Assembly: GCA_000403295.2 (NCBI GenBank)
Contig: KE159611.1
Location: 435,849-499,848, forward strand
Origin: Lachnospiraceae bacterium M18-1
Lineage (GTDB): Bacteria > Bacillota > Clostridia > Lachnospirales > Lachnospiraceae
DNA: 64,000 nt
Direction: 5' to 3'
Shown here: piece after piece, positions 44,138 through 53,409 of the stretch
Numbering within the stretch: position 1 is the first letter of the stretch
How the letters are laid out: each line of letters starts with the position of its first letter
Translations under genes and position numbers: made by a program
The notes under the pieces: model-generated
Databases searched by the model: none
What the model was told of the DNA's origin: nothing
What the model saw: only the letters and a program-made list of their open reading frames with translations

Positions 44138-44193
44138 TTTTCCCTTAAACGCACAGCGATTCCCTTAAAAATGATATGTTTTTAAGGGAATCG
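44138..44193. repeat. TTCCCTTAAA sites and 14-bp palindrome after the Fic gene
   Basis: One TTTTCCCTTAAA (44138-44149), then a perfect inverted repeat GATTCCCTTAAAAA / TTTTTAAGGGAATC (44159-44193, 7-nt loop). Same core as the sites upstream of the gene. Could be operators or a bidirectional terminator between the convergent Fic and GH43 genes. Confidence 0.65.
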
Positions 44194-44279
44194 TCAGGTG
44201 CAGTTATCTCTTGTTTAGTATTTCTTCAGACTGTTATAAACCTGCTTTGCCTTTGGATATTTTCCTTGCTTCCGTACAT

Positions 44280-45341
44280 TTACTCGTATTCTTCTATCGT
44301 CCATTCCTCCCGCCATTCAATCCGAACCTGCTCTCCGTCGAATTTGAGAGGAAGCCATACATAATCAGAGACTGACGAATTGATCTTCATATCTTCCGCA
44401 TCCTCCGCCGTAAATACAAATTCCACTTCCGGGTCAAAAATCTGTCGAAATTTTTCCTGAATCCTGTCAGAGTAGTCTCCAGTTTCGAATCCTTCCATCC
44501 GGCCGATCTCCGGCTTCCAGCGATCGGCCAGTGCAATGTACAAGTCCTTCTTCCCCGGATGACGGAACACGGATGTGATCTGGGAATTGAAGGATGTTTT
44601 TGAGCCGTCCTTTACATGGGGATTTTCCAAAATCTCATAAGGGCCGTTCCAATCTGCCGCCTTTGCGGCTTCCGACGGGTTGGAATAGTATCCGGTTGTA
44701 CCGGACGTAATCAGATAATGCAGTCCGTTCCGGGTAAAATGTGCGGGCGCTTCCCGTGCATCCGGCGGCGCCGTGTGAAGGAAATGTTCCGTATACGTCC
44801 CTGCTGCATCTGTATACTCTTCATTGAGCTCCGCAACATAAATGCAGGTATGCGGTTTCTGGCTGATGAGATATCCTTTCTTTGTCTCAGGGTCCGCCTG
44901 CAGGTCAAAATCCCCCACCTCCAGCCCGCAGGGATTTACCTTTGGATTCGCCATTTTATATGGTCCCAGAAGAGAATCTGCCGTCAATACTGCAAAACAC
45001 GGAGGTTCCCCCATGATCTTCAGCCATGCCGCATATTTTTTTGTCTTTTCATTATAGATGATATGGGGACGATCCATCATAGCTGAAGGATGAAGCGGTG
45101 ATGCCGGGTCCAGCGTATCCGGCGGAATGATAATCCCCTCACTTTTCCAGTTATACAGATCCTTTGAGGAATAGCAGCGCACACCCCAATGCCATACTTG
45201 ATCTTTTCCTGTTGTCTTTTCCTTATTTTCCCCGTACCAGTAAAATGTATCCCCTACGGTAATGATACTGCCCCCATGCGCCTGAATCCGGTTCCCGTCT
45301 GTGTCAAGCCAGATCCTGCCGGGTTTGATAGAATGATACAT
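44280..45341 (-). CDS. Glycoside hydrolase, GH43-type
   Basis: 353-aa single-domain five-bladed propeller enzyme; the opening WLDTDGNRIQAHGGSII, YWYGENK and the VRCYSSKDLYNW block match GH43 members related to exo-beta-1,3-galactanases, though arabinofuranosidase or xylosidase activity is also possible. No signal peptide, so cytoplasmic. Second gene after the GPH symporter, gap 70 bp. Ribosome site CGAGGAGGAAG. Confidence 0.86.
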   Translation of the reverse strand: MYHSIKPGRIWLDTDGNRIQAHGGSIITVGDTFYWYGENKEKTTGKDQVWHWGVRCYSSKDLYNWKSEGIIIPPDTLDPASPLHPSAMMDRPHIIYNEKTKKYAAWLKIMGEPPCFAVLTADSLLGPYKMANPKVNPCGLEVGDFDLQADPETKKGYLISQKPHTCIYVAELNEEYTDAAGTYTEHFLHTAPPDAREAPAHFTRNGLHYLITSGTTGYYSNPSEAAKAADWNGPYEILENPHVKDGSKTSFNSQITSVFRHPGKKDLYIALADRWKPEIGRMEGFETGDYSDRIQEKFRQIFDPEVEFVFTAEDAEDMKINSSVSDYVWLPLKFDGEQVRIEWREEWTIEEYE

Positions 45342-45411
45342 AAACTTCCTCCTCGTATAACGGCATCTGGCAGAAACCTGATGCCTGATATAAAATCAAC
45401 AGATTCCTCAT

Positions 45412-46791
45412 TTACTGTTCGCTGCCATTTTTTTCTTTTCTTCTTGCCAGTTCTGCCAGAACCTCCGGCTCTTCCTCATCATACTTGTACACAAACTTAA
45501 AGCTGAGGATCACAAATGCCAGAAGGATAACCGGAAGCCATGCAAACATAAATGAAATTCCGAAAACCGTCGCTGAATTCTGCACTTCATTTGCCACATA
45601 ACCAGTCAGGGCAAGAATCCAGCCTACCATACCAGCCGCCAGACCATTGCTGATCTTTTGAGAAAAGGAAACGATTGCGGAGCCCATTCCTTCAATCCGC
45701 TTGTTGGTCAGATATTCGCCGTAGTCCACCGCATCTGCCGCAAGCGTATTGATCGGTACAGACAGAGGGCCTGTTGCCAGAGCGCTGATCACGGTTCCTA
45801 CTGCAAGCACCGGTACATTCGCTGTCAGCGCTGCAATCCCACGCAGTATATTTCCAATAATCTGCCCCGATGCTCCAATATAGATACTTTTCTTCTTCCC
45901 AAAAAATTTCAAGGAAATGCCGGAGAGGAACATAATGCCAAGAATCGTGGGAATCAGATTGACCATATTCAGTGACGTGGTCAGCATGACATCGTTCATC
46001 ACATAAGTGTAAAAATAGGTCTGCGAGCCGGAATTAATCTGTACCGCAAAATTTACAAACACAGTCATTGCTAGAGCAAAGATAAAATATTTATTCTGTA
46101 CAAAGTTCTTAACGCTTTCCGCAAACGTCATGTTCTCCTCTTTTTCCGCAACCGATTCTACAGACTGTACATGCTCTTTTGTCAGTGCAAAAGAGAGCAG
46201 AAGCCCGACCGTTGTAATGATACCGTAAACGATGAAAATAGTCCTCCATGCCTTCATATCTCCGCCTAATGCGAATAAAAACGGAAAGGTCACGGAAATC
46301 CCAAGGATTGTACCGCCCAGTCCAAAGATCAGGGAATATCTTGCCAGCGCGCCGCGGCTTGGTCCGTCCTGTGTCATCAGTGGCATCAGTGCATTTTTCG
46401 CCACACCTACAATGGTATACAAAATAGAAATAAACAGGTTATATGTAACAAATGCATAGATCATTTTCATCGTGTTTGACCCATTTGCCGGAATCCAGAA
46501 GATCAGCGCCAAAGCCAGACCTGTCGGCACGCTCATCCATAACAGCCAGGGCCTCGCTTTTCCCCATTTTGTTCTCGTCCTGTCAATCAGGCTTCCCGCC
46601 AACAGGTCGGAAACCCCATCGAATAAACGAGAAATAAAAAACATCGTTCCTACCATACCTGCCGCCAGACCTGCACTGTCCGTATAGAACATGGTCAGCA
46701 CTGCTCCCAGGATGGAGTTCATTGTCCCTGGCAGCTCCCCCAGCCCATAACCCAGTTTTTCAGCTAATGTAGCCTTATGCATCTTTTCCAT
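45412..46791 (-). CDS. GPH-family (MFS) sugar/glycoside symporter
   Basis: 459 aa from the ATG at 46791 (MEKMHKATL), with GAGAGGTAAGAAG ahead; the frame extends to 46830. Twelve hydrophobic segments and the GPH patterns EKLGYGLGELPG, GSLIDRTRTKWGKARPWLL near residues 60-78, and ADAVDYGEYLTNKRIEG (about 362-378). Imports a glycoside or oligosaccharide coupled to H+ or Na+, likely the substrate of the adjoining GH43. Divergent from the AraC gene. Confidence 0.92.
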   Translation of the reverse strand: MEKMHKATLAEKLGYGLGELPGTMNSILGAVLTMFYTDSAGLAAGMVGTMFFISRLFDGVSDLLAGSLIDRTRTKWGKARPWLLWMSVPTGLALALIFWIPANGSNTMKMIYAFVTYNLFISILYTIVGVAKNALMPLMTQDGPSRGALARYSLIFGLGGTILGISVTFPFLFALGGDMKAWRTIFIVYGIITTVGLLLSFALTKEHVQSVESVAEKEENMTFAESVKNFVQNKYFIFALAMTVFVNFAVQINSGSQTYFYTYVMNDVMLTTSLNMVNLIPTILGIMFLSGISLKFFGKKKSIYIGASGQIIGNILRGIAALTANVPVLAVGTVISALATGPLSVPINTLAADAVDYGEYLTNKRIEGMGSAIVSFSQKISNGLAAGMVGWILALTGYVANEVQNSATVFGISFMFAWLPVILLAFVILSFKFVYKYDEEEPEVLAELARRKEKNGSEQ

Positions 46792-46956
46792 CTTCTTACC
46801 TCTCTTCCTGATTTTTAAATCACACAGCATACAGCTAACTTATGGAATCTGTAAAACGTCTCTCTGTGTGCTGCGTTTTATCTTGGATGGATTAAGTATA
46901 GCAGGACATCTCTCCCAAAAACAGAGTTCCCGGCGACACGTACACATGGGTTTTGC

Positions 46957-47006
46957 GACATCCGCAGATGTCAGAATTGACAAGCTATAATGTCGTATTT
47001 TATACT
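46957..47006 (+). promoter_or_regulatory. Promoter of the AraC gene with upstream palindrome
   Basis: TTGACA (46977-46982) and TATACT (47001-47006), spacer 18 bp. A perfect GACATC-CGCA-GATGTC palindrome (46957-46972) lies just upstream, in the 230-bp divergent region with the symporter gene. Confidence 0.6.
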
Positions 47007-47060
47007 TGTAGCATATCGATTGTTGCACTATTCCCCAGGCAGGTTAAAAGGAGCAGAACT

Positions 47061-48104
47061 ATGACATTTAAAGATATGTTTTCTCAGCAGATAAAAATGA
47101 TCCCCTTAGAAAACACGTTTAAACAGCTTCACGAACAATTTCCGGAACGAAACCTGCAGCTTCCCCATTCCGGCGAATATGTCAGTGATATACTGAAGCT
47201 GGCCTCGCAAAAAACCGGCAATTCCTTTCCAGACAAGCTGCTGGAAAACCGTCTGGAGGAGGAGCTGTTCTTCCGCAGCGGATTTGATACGGAGCTATAC
47301 CGGCATCTGCGCTATCTCCCGGCCAACTGGCATACCCATTCTTTTCTGGAAGTGGTCTGCGTGGTAGAGGGACAGGCGGTCAACCACATTCAGGAGCAGG
47401 AGCTGCATATGTGCAAGGGCGACATCTGTATCATTGCCCCGGAAACCGTCCACGCCATCAGCGCGTTTTCCGATGACTGCATCATTATCAACATCGTTTT
47501 AAGAACCAGTACGTTTGAAAAAGTATTTTTCGGCGTGCTTTCGGATAACGACATACTCTCTGATTTTTTCACGCACACCCTGTATCATTCGAAAACACAC
47601 CCTTATCTGTTCTTCCGTACAGGCGGCGATCCGGAGGTCTTTGATTTTGTATTCTATGCTTACCGGGAATTTTTGAGAAATCACCAATATAAAGAGCGTT
47701 TCCTGAATAATATTGTGGGCGCGTTTTTCATCATTCTGCTCCGCAACCACGGCTCCAACGTGATCGTACCGGAGGCGGATTCCCAGGGGCACGATGAAAA
47801 TATAATATTTCTTCTGAAATATATGCAGGAAAATTATACGTCGATCACCCTGAAGGACCTGGCGGATTTCTTCAACTACAGCGAACGGCAGATCCAGCGG
47901 ATCATCAAAAACTGCACCGGGATGAGTTTCAGCCAGAATATCCAGAAGCTGAAAATGCGCCGGGCCGCCCGCCTGCTGACGAATCCGGATCTGTCCGTCT
48001 CGGCCATAGCGGAAGAACTGGGATATATGGATTCCGGGAATTTCCGGCATATTTTTAAAAAATATTATGGGATGACGCCGGCGGAGTACCGGGAGAAGAA
48101 ATAG
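47061..48104 (+). CDS. AraC-family transcriptional regulator
   Basis: 347 aa from ATG 47061 (MTFKDMFSQQ), site AAAAGGAGCAG. N-terminal cupin-like ligand region (WHTHSFLEVVCVVEG and DICIIAPETVHAISAF, about 95-150), then two HTH motifs at the C-terminus (ITLKDLADFFNYSERQIQR and DLSVSAIAEELGYMDSGNF, about 265-335). Lies between the symporter/GH43 pair and the second GH43, which it probably controls. A truncated relative of its last HTH is found at 56813. Confidence 0.92.
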   Translation: MTFKDMFSQQIKMIPLENTFKQLHEQFPERNLQLPHSGEYVSDILKLASQKTGNSFPDKLLENRLEEELFFRSGFDTELYRHLRYLPANWHTHSFLEVVCVVEGQAVNHIQEQELHMCKGDICIIAPETVHAISAFSDDCIIINIVLRTSTFEKVFFGVLSDNDILSDFFTHTLYHSKTHPYLFFRTGGDPEVFDFVFYAYREFLRNHQYKERFLNNIVGAFFIILLRNHGSNVIVPEADSQGHDENIIFLLKYMQENYTSITLKDLADFFNYSERQIQRIIKNCTGMSFSQNIQKLKMRRAARLLTNPDLSVSAIAEELGYMDSGNFRHIFKKYYGMTPAEYREKK

Positions 48105-48117
48105 AATATCTAAAACG

Positions 48118-48166
48118 GAACAAGCGGACTGCTGCACGAATCTCTGGTGCAGCAGTCCGCTTGTTC
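48118..48166. terminator. Bidirectional terminator between AraC and GH43 genes
   Basis: Perfect 20-bp arms GAACAAGCGGACTGCTGCAC / GTGCAGCAGTCCGCTTGTTC, loop of 9 nt. Starts 13 bp after the AraC stop. The rest of 48167-48311 is unassigned, with a GACTCGTTGCTTCACGGGAATA string that recurs at 51236. Confidence 0.75.
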
Positions 48167-48311
48167 TCAAGTCAAATACATTTGACTCGTTGCTTCACGG
48201 GAATACATGCATTGGAATCAACAGTTCCTTGTCGTCAGTATGACAATCCCTTCTTTAGAGAAAATAAGGTCCCCGGGGCTGTTCGGCCTTCATGATGCCT
48301 CTTCTTTCCCC

Positions 48312-49682
48312 TCACTTCAGCACGATTTCCACAATTTCCAGCCCGTCGGATGCTTCCACCTTCAGCTTCAATTCCCGCTCTCCAGCCGGCATTGAGATAC
48401 CGGCGGTTTCTGTACGGATTCTGCCTGTTTTCCCTGTAATCTCTATCGCTCCCGCTGCCGTATCATCCAGCAGGATCAGCAGCCGTCCGCTCCCGGAGCA
48501 GGCGCATACAATTTCAGACCAGGGAGCATCATTTCTCACATAGCGGAAAATGATTTCATCTCCCGGTGAAATGTTGGTCAGTTTTTCATTATATGTATCG
48601 GTGTTATCATCCACCCCAATATATACCGTCCCTTTCAGGCCGCACGCCTGATACCCGTATATCGTTTCTCCGGGTGCGAACGGCGCTCCTGCCCCCTGGG
48701 AGGTCATTTTCACCTCATCAATGGTCCCGTCCGGATTAATCTTGATAGGCTCAATGCAGAGTCTCCGGTGCTGCTGCACGCCCCGGCTGCAGCGGTGGTA
48801 AAATACATACCACTGCCCATTGAAGCATTCGATCGAACCATGGTTGTTCCAGCTTGCCGGGTCGCAGCCGTCATTGTCGATGATGATTCCCTGGTAGGTG
48901 AAGGGCCCCAGAGGAGACTTGCCCGTAGAATAACCGAGAGACGTAGGCTTTCCCCGCTCCATATCGGCGTACACGTAATAATAGGTATCCCCGATCTTTC
49001 TCATGGAGGAACCCTCATGGAAAAAATGCTCTTCCTCCGTGACCAGATCGTCCCGGATTCCATCTGGTTCAAATGACACCATGTCCGCGTTCAGTTTGAC
49101 ACCGTGGGAAAATAACTGCCCCCAGTAATAGTAAGCCTGCCCGTCATCGTCGATGAATACAGCCGGATCGATCCCGCCGCAGGGAAGCTGCACCGGATTT
49201 TCAAAGGGTCCTTCCGGGCGGTCGGAAACCGCAACCCCTTCACTGTCATCCGACATGCAAAAATAGAGATAATATTTTCCGCCGTGTTCCAGACAATCCG
49301 GTGCAAACAACAGCGCTGCCTTTTCATTTTCCCCCTCCTGCTCAAACTTTTCCTTCATGTCATCGCCGTTTTCCCGGGCCGATTCCAGCATTTTCCGAAT
49401 AAACGGCGTAGGCCTGGACCAGTCGATCCCGGGATATCTGGGCGCATCCGGGTCGTTGTGCCAGGGAACCTGCTGCCCTGTAAACGACACCTCATGTATC
49501 GTCCAGTTTTCCATGTCCGGAGTGGATACGACGTGGTATTTTTCACTGCAGAATACGTCCCCGCGATCGTCAAAACTCCCGTAAATGTAAAGCTTTCCAT
49601 CGGGCATCACATGCGCTTCGCTGTCCGGTACATGATATTTCAACGGAAGTACAGGGTTCCTCATGTTCTTGAAATATTCCAT
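48312..49682 (-). CDS. Glycoside hydrolase GH43 with C-terminal CBM6-like domain
   Basis: 456 aa. The catalytic propeller (about 1-320) contains SEAHVMPDGKLYIYGS, the Asp-bearing GGIDPAVFIDDDGQAYYYWG and the Glu in FHEGSSMRKIGDTYYYVYA. The remainder (about 330-456) is a beta-sandwich like CBM6 (GLKGTVYIGVDD, ELKLKVEASDGLEIV). Likely an arabinofuranosidase or xylosidase on plant glycans. No signal peptide seen. Monocistronic, facing the AraC gene. Confidence 0.9.
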   Translation of the reverse strand: MEYFKNMRNPVLPLKYHVPDSEAHVMPDGKLYIYGSFDDRGDVFCSEKYHVVSTPDMENWTIHEVSFTGQQVPWHNDPDAPRYPGIDWSRPTPFIRKMLESARENGDDMKEKFEQEGENEKAALLFAPDCLEHGGKYYLYFCMSDDSEGVAVSDRPEGPFENPVQLPCGGIDPAVFIDDDGQAYYYWGQLFSHGVKLNADMVSFEPDGIRDDLVTEEEHFFHEGSSMRKIGDTYYYVYADMERGKPTSLGYSTGKSPLGPFTYQGIIIDNDGCDPASWNNHGSIECFNGQWYVFYHRCSRGVQQHRRLCIEPIKINPDGTIDEVKMTSQGAGAPFAPGETIYGYQACGLKGTVYIGVDDNTDTYNEKLTNISPGDEIIFRYVRNDAPWSEIVCACSGSGRLLILLDDTAAGAIEITGKTGRIRTETAGISMPAGERELKLKVEASDGLEIVEIVLK

Positions 49683-49787
49683 TTTTTCATGGCCTCCTTA
49701 TGATCGTCATAGGGATATTATAGCTTATGAAACGGAAAAACTGCAGTGCGAAATGTGACATCACGCGGTGTGAAATATGACGTGAAT

Positions 49788-49977
49788 ACTGTTCACACCC
49801 TTTGGGTGCTCCAGTAACAGTATCCAGCCCATTTTAAGCCGCCTTCGGCGGTCCTAAGCGCCAGCGACGCTTGTTTAGGACGGACCGGAACGGAGTGTAG
49901 ACGGGCTGGATGCCCGCCCCATCACTGAATTGGCCGGATGCCGTGCAGCAAGTGCACGACCCCGTGTGAACAATAAC
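49788..49977 (+). repeat. Multi-hairpin repeat element, copy C (190 bp)
   Basis: Same orientation as copy A and nearly identical through the CACCC/GGGTG hairpin, the TTCG tetraloop, the AAGCG...CGCTT block and the CCAGCCC/GGGCTGG stem. The linker before the GCCGTGCA hairpin differs (CCCGCCCCATCACTGAATTG). Ends in GTGTGAACAATAAC. Confidence 0.8.
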
Positions 49978-50106
49978 CGATTATTTCTGTCTGGTGATAA
50001 AGTGGGTGAGAAGATATTGACAGAACACTCAGAATTAAATAAAATAAATGCTGCAATAAAACGATCATACAGAGCGTTTTGTGAACAAATTGCACAATAC
50101 ATATAA
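49978..50106 (+). pseudogene. C-terminal coding remnant abutting repeat C
   Basis: Open frame of 42 codons starting where element C ends: RLFLSGDKVGEKIL... to FCEQIAQYI-TAA. It looks like the helical end of a protein, family unknown. It also overlaps a promoter for the next gene. Confidence 0.35.
50017..50045 (+). promoter_or_regulatory. Predicted promoter of the nucleoside hydrolase gene
   Basis: TTGACA (50017-50022), 17-bp spacer, TAAAAT (50040-50045). A GGCTGC/GCAGCC hairpin follows at about 50112-50132 in the leader. Confidence 0.55.
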
Positions 50107-50174
50107 AGCAAAGGGCTGCGGCAAAACAGCAGCCGGAATGGGAAAAAGAATGATCTGTACGGAGGTGGCTTGAT

Positions 50175-51095
50175 TTGGAAGAGACTCAGAGAATCCGCAT
50201 GCTGCAGTGTCCGGGGCATCCGGTTGATGTGGTCATAGATACGGATACATATAACGAGGTGGACGACCAGTTTGCGCTGGCATACCTGCTTGGAAATACG
50301 GACAGGCTTCGGCTGCAGGCTATCTACGCGGCGCCTTTTTTAAACGAAAAGGCAGACTCTCCGAAAGAAGGGATGGAGAAAAGCTATCAGGAGATCTTAA
50401 AGCTGCTGGATCTGGCAGGCGCCTCCCAATATCGGGACAGGGTATTCAAAGGGGCGGAGCATTTTCTGAAAGACGCGGTATCCCCGGCGGTTTCCGAGGC
50501 GTCCGAGGATTTGGTCTGCAGGGCCATGGCGCATTCAGCGGAGGATCCTTTATATGTCATTGGAATTGCAGCGGCAACCAATATTGCTTCCGCGATTTTA
50601 AGCCGGCCGGAGATTGTAGAGCGGATGGTGGTCGTCTGGCTGGGGGGCAGTGCTTTTCACTGTGAGGAGATGGAGGAATTTAATCTGATCGAGGATGTTG
50701 CCGCAGCGCGGATTCTTTTTAACAGCGGGGTTCCTCTGGTACAATTGCCCTGCTGGGGTGTGGTGGAGAGATTCTCGATCAGCAGGCCGGAACTGGAGAA
50801 GTATTTTACAGGAAAAAATCCGCTTGCGGAATATGTGGCCGGGTATGCCATTCAGGATGTGGAAGAATGGGCGGCAGGCCTGGCCTGGGCAAAGGTGATC
50901 TGGGATGTGACGGCGGTAGCGTGGCTGCTCAACGACGACCAGCGTTTTATGAATGACCGGCTCGTACCTTGCCCGGAGATTGCGGGGGCCTCGGGGTATG
51001 TATTTTCGGAAGGAAGGCATACTATGAGATATGTGTACCGCATTGAGCGGGATGCCCTCATGACAGACATGATCCAAACGATCTGCCAGCTTTAA
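50175..51095 (+). CDS. Inosine-uridine-type nucleoside hydrolase
   Basis: 306 aa from TTG 50175 with a strong GGAGGTGG site 7 bp upstream. N-terminal metal-binding motif VVIDTDTYNEVDDQFALAY (variant of the DTDPGxDD form), a central AAATNIASAI block, and a C-terminal D in WDVTAVAWLL. Hydrolyses the N-glycosidic bond of nucleosides; substrate range undetermined. Fits with the BMP-type uptake operon. The EVDD variant occurs in a family branch distant from classical IunH. Confidence 0.88.
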   Translation: MEETQRIRMLQCPGHPVDVVIDTDTYNEVDDQFALAYLLGNTDRLRLQAIYAAPFLNEKADSPKEGMEKSYQEILKLLDLAGASQYRDRVFKGAEHFLKDAVSPAVSEASEDLVCRAMAHSAEDPLYVIGIAAATNIASAILSRPEIVERMVVVWLGGSAFHCEEMEEFNLIEDVAAARILFNSGVPLVQLPCWGVVERFSISRPELEKYFTGKNPLAEYVAGYAIQDVEEWAAGLAWAKVIWDVTAVAWLLNDDQRFMNDRLVPCPEIAGASGYVFSEGRHTMRYVYRIERDALMTDMIQTICQL

Positions 51096-51346
51096 GAGAG
51101 CATCCAACCGCACGGCTGGAATTTTGATGCCCGTCAGTTTGCTGTCAATAGCTTTGGCTGCACGGGCACGACAAGCGCATTGCAAATCGCTTTTTCCTTA
51201 TTGTTCAGTCAAATATCCATGCAAGCATGGCTACTTGGCTCGTTGCTTCGCGGGAATAAACCGCACAGATAGAAATTATTTTACCCATTGATTATTAATC
51301 ACTGGTTTACCATGACCAAAATATAGAGTTCTATTACCGATACTGC
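51096..51346. other. Intergenic region with repeat fragments
   Basis: Directly after the hydrolase: a CCAACCG-CA-CGGCTGG hairpin followed by AATTTTG, a likely terminator, whose inverted counterpart is at 40741-40764. A second string GGCTCGTTGCTTCGCGGGAATA (about 51236-51257) recurs near 48187. No gene seen. Confidence 0.45.
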
Positions 51347-51856
51347 TTATCCTTGTCTTTTCATGAGCCGTTCCTTGAATACTTTAATCCTTGCGCCATA
51401 GCGGCTTGAATATAACAAACCCACAAAAAGCATTCCAACTGCAAATCCCTGTACAATATCCAGTCCAGCCACAACTGTCGAATGATCATAAAGGCTTGTG
51501 TCTTTAATGATGGTGTAGGCTAATATTAAAAGCATTGCTATTCCATTGCATATTCGTACACGCTTATTGTATCGTTCCGCTTCTGTATTTGTATAATCTA
51601 CTGCCTGCAATACAGTTTCATTCATTTCTTTATCCATATTCTCGCTTTTCCTTTCTCCATTTAGAACTTCCCGTAAGTCAACTTCATAATAATCTGATAT
51701 TTCAATCAAAATATCTAAATCTGGCATATTGTTGCCATTCTCCCAACGGGATATTGTTCTGTTTGATACATGAAATATTTCTGCAATTTGTTCTTGGGTA
51801 AGTCCTTTTTGCTTACGGAGTTCTTTTAAGAATTTTCCGACTTTTTCTTGATTCAT
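51347..51856 (-). CDS. XRE-type HTH regulator with membrane C-terminus
   Basis: 169 aa: N-terminal Cro/CI helix-turn-helix (LRKQKGLTQEQIAEIFHVSNRTISRWENG within residues 12-40), linker, then two hydrophobic segments (about 107-125 and 133-155). Such membrane-tethered XRE proteins are frequent in clostridia; target unknown. Site GAAAGGAGAAAAATA before ATG. Lower GC than the genes to its left. Confidence 0.88.
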   Translation of the reverse strand: MNQEKVGKFLKELRKQKGLTQEQIAEIFHVSNRTISRWENGNNMPDLDILIEISDYYEVDLREVLNGERKSENMDKEMNETVLQAVDYTNTEAERYNKRVRICNGIAMLLILAYTIIKDTSLYDHSTVVAGLDIVQGFAVGMLFVGLLYSSRYGARIKVFKERLMKRQG

Positions 51857-52003
51857 TATTTTTCTCCTTTCAGAAAAATCCTATCAAAACTGCCTGATAA
51901 AGAACAGGACACAAAGCGAGAACTGCCTTAATTTGCTACCCGACAAGGTGTGTCTACCGATAATCAACAGTGCATATATTCTAAGTTACCGACAAATTTG
52001 AAT

Positions 52004-52804
52004 TTATCTCTTTCTTGCTAGTTGTAAATCAATCGTGTCATAAATTGTGATTATGCCACCACATTTGTTAATTGCTTCTTCGATTTTTGAAAAGAATTTA
52101 ATTCTGATTGTTTCTTCGATAGCAATATGATCCGAATAAGTTCCTAAGAGTTCAACATACTCTTTTGCCGAAAACATACGCTCCCGATGGAACAACGCAT
52201 ATTGAATATCTGTAAATCCATATTTTTGAGCAATTATCGCTAGCTCTTTTGCTTGCTCTTCTGAATATTCAGATAATGCTTTATGTTTCACCTTGTTGTG
52301 GTACTTATTGTAATACTCATCATAAATTTCATCTATTTCTTTTGAAAGCTCTGGCTTACCTTTATCACGATACGGATGATTTGCAAATCGAGCAAAAACA
52401 CCATCTTTTTTCAACATCGAAAACACTTTTTCATACCCTACTTTTTCAGGTACCCAGTGGAAGGCAGATGCCGAAAAAACCAAATCAAAAGCATCATCTT
52501 CAAATTCTGTATCTTCAAATTTGCCTGTAATTACCGAAAAATTGTGATACGCCTTAAATTTATCTTTTAATAACTCAGAAAATTGTTCTCCATATTCAAC
52601 TGCAGTTAATCTGCATCCTGTCTTTAGTATTGGCGCAGTTGCCTGTCCACCGCCACTTCCAATCTCAACAACATTGCTGTTTTCACTAATGGAAATGTAA
52701 TCAAATAATTTTTGATACAATTCTTCAACATAACCAGGGCGTAGTTTTTCGTATGTAGAAGCCACCGTATCAAATGTCCACTCTAATCCTTTGAGTATTG
52801 GCAT
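52004..52804 (-). CDS. Class I SAM-dependent methyltransferase
   Basis: 266 aa with SAM motif I VVEIGSGGGQAT (about 45-56), motif II acidic residue (LTAVEYG), and LVFSASAFHWV for motif IV. Methyltransf_11/25-type small-molecule methyltransferase; substrate unknown. Site GGAGGTGTGCTCTT. It follows the nucleotidyltransferase gene (gap 62 bp) and shares the upstream string CCTCCAAATCCCGATTT (plus-strand reading) with it. Confidence 0.88.
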   Translation of the reverse strand: MPILKGLEWTFDTVASTYEKLRPGYVEELYQKLFDYISISENSNVVEIGSGGGQATAPILKTGCRLTAVEYGEQFSELLKDKFKAYHNFSVITGKFEDTEFEDDAFDLVFSASAFHWVPEKVGYEKVFSMLKKDGVFARFANHPYRDKGKPELSKEIDEIYDEYYNKYHNKVKHKALSEYSEEQAKELAIIAQKYGFTDIQYALFHRERMFSAKEYVELLGTYSDHIAIEETIRIKFFSKIEEAINKCGGIITIYDTIDLQLARKR

Positions 52805-52866
52805 AAGAGCACACCTCCAAATCCCGATTTATTTTTCTGTTGTGTTACTTCCCGACAAACCAGAAT

Positions 52867-53409
52867 TTAAGCCCTCACATAATCTGTAAGAAAATTCTCG
52901 ATATCTGTTATATGTTGATTTAAAACTGCATGATATACATCAATACTGGTATATTGGTCAAAGGAATACAATTTATGTGCAATAAGTTCTTTTTTCAGAC
53001 GAATAATTTGCTCTTTTAATTCAGGCGACTTTTTTACTTGTATTACAATTTTATCGCAATATTCTTCGGCTAACTTTATTGTGTCTTTATCAAAAAACCA
53101 CAAATCTACATTCCAAAGCTCATTTCCTATAAATGCCTCAAATCCTTGAAACCAAACTGTTTTATGTTCGGAATTGATTTCTTCCTTCGCCTCATACCAT
53201 ATAGGATGAAATTTATCTATAACAAATTGTGATAAGCGATATAGTTTATCCAATGACATATTTTCGTTCTCAATGTCAATATCCAAATCATTCCATGCCA
53301 TCATATCCATGCGATAACTTCCAACAATATGAGGTGTTCCATATCTGCCTAATTCCTCTAATAAGCCATGGTCATATAAAATACACTTTGCTTGCTCTTT
53401 TATCGTCAT
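52867..53409 (-). CDS. Nucleotidyltransferase-fold protein (putative)
   Basis: 180 aa with the nucleotidyltransferase hallmark G30-S31 (VGSYRMDMMAWN) and the metal-binding DLDID (41-45), and a third acidic residue in WNVDLWFF (about 99-106). The helical C-terminus contains ELIAHKLYSFD. Resembles uncharacterised clostridial NTases near antibiotic-resistance-like genes; substrate unknown. Driven by promoter-palindrome module 1. Confidence 0.7.
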   Translation of the reverse strand: MTIKEQAKCILYDHGLLEELGRYGTPHIVGSYRMDMMAWNDLDIDIENENMSLDKLYRLSQFVIDKFHPIWYEAKEEINSEHKTVWFQGFEAFIGNELWNVDLWFFDKDTIKLAEEYCDKIVIQVKKSPELKEQIIRLKKELIAHKLYSFDQYTSIDVYHAVLNQHITDIENFLTDYVRA

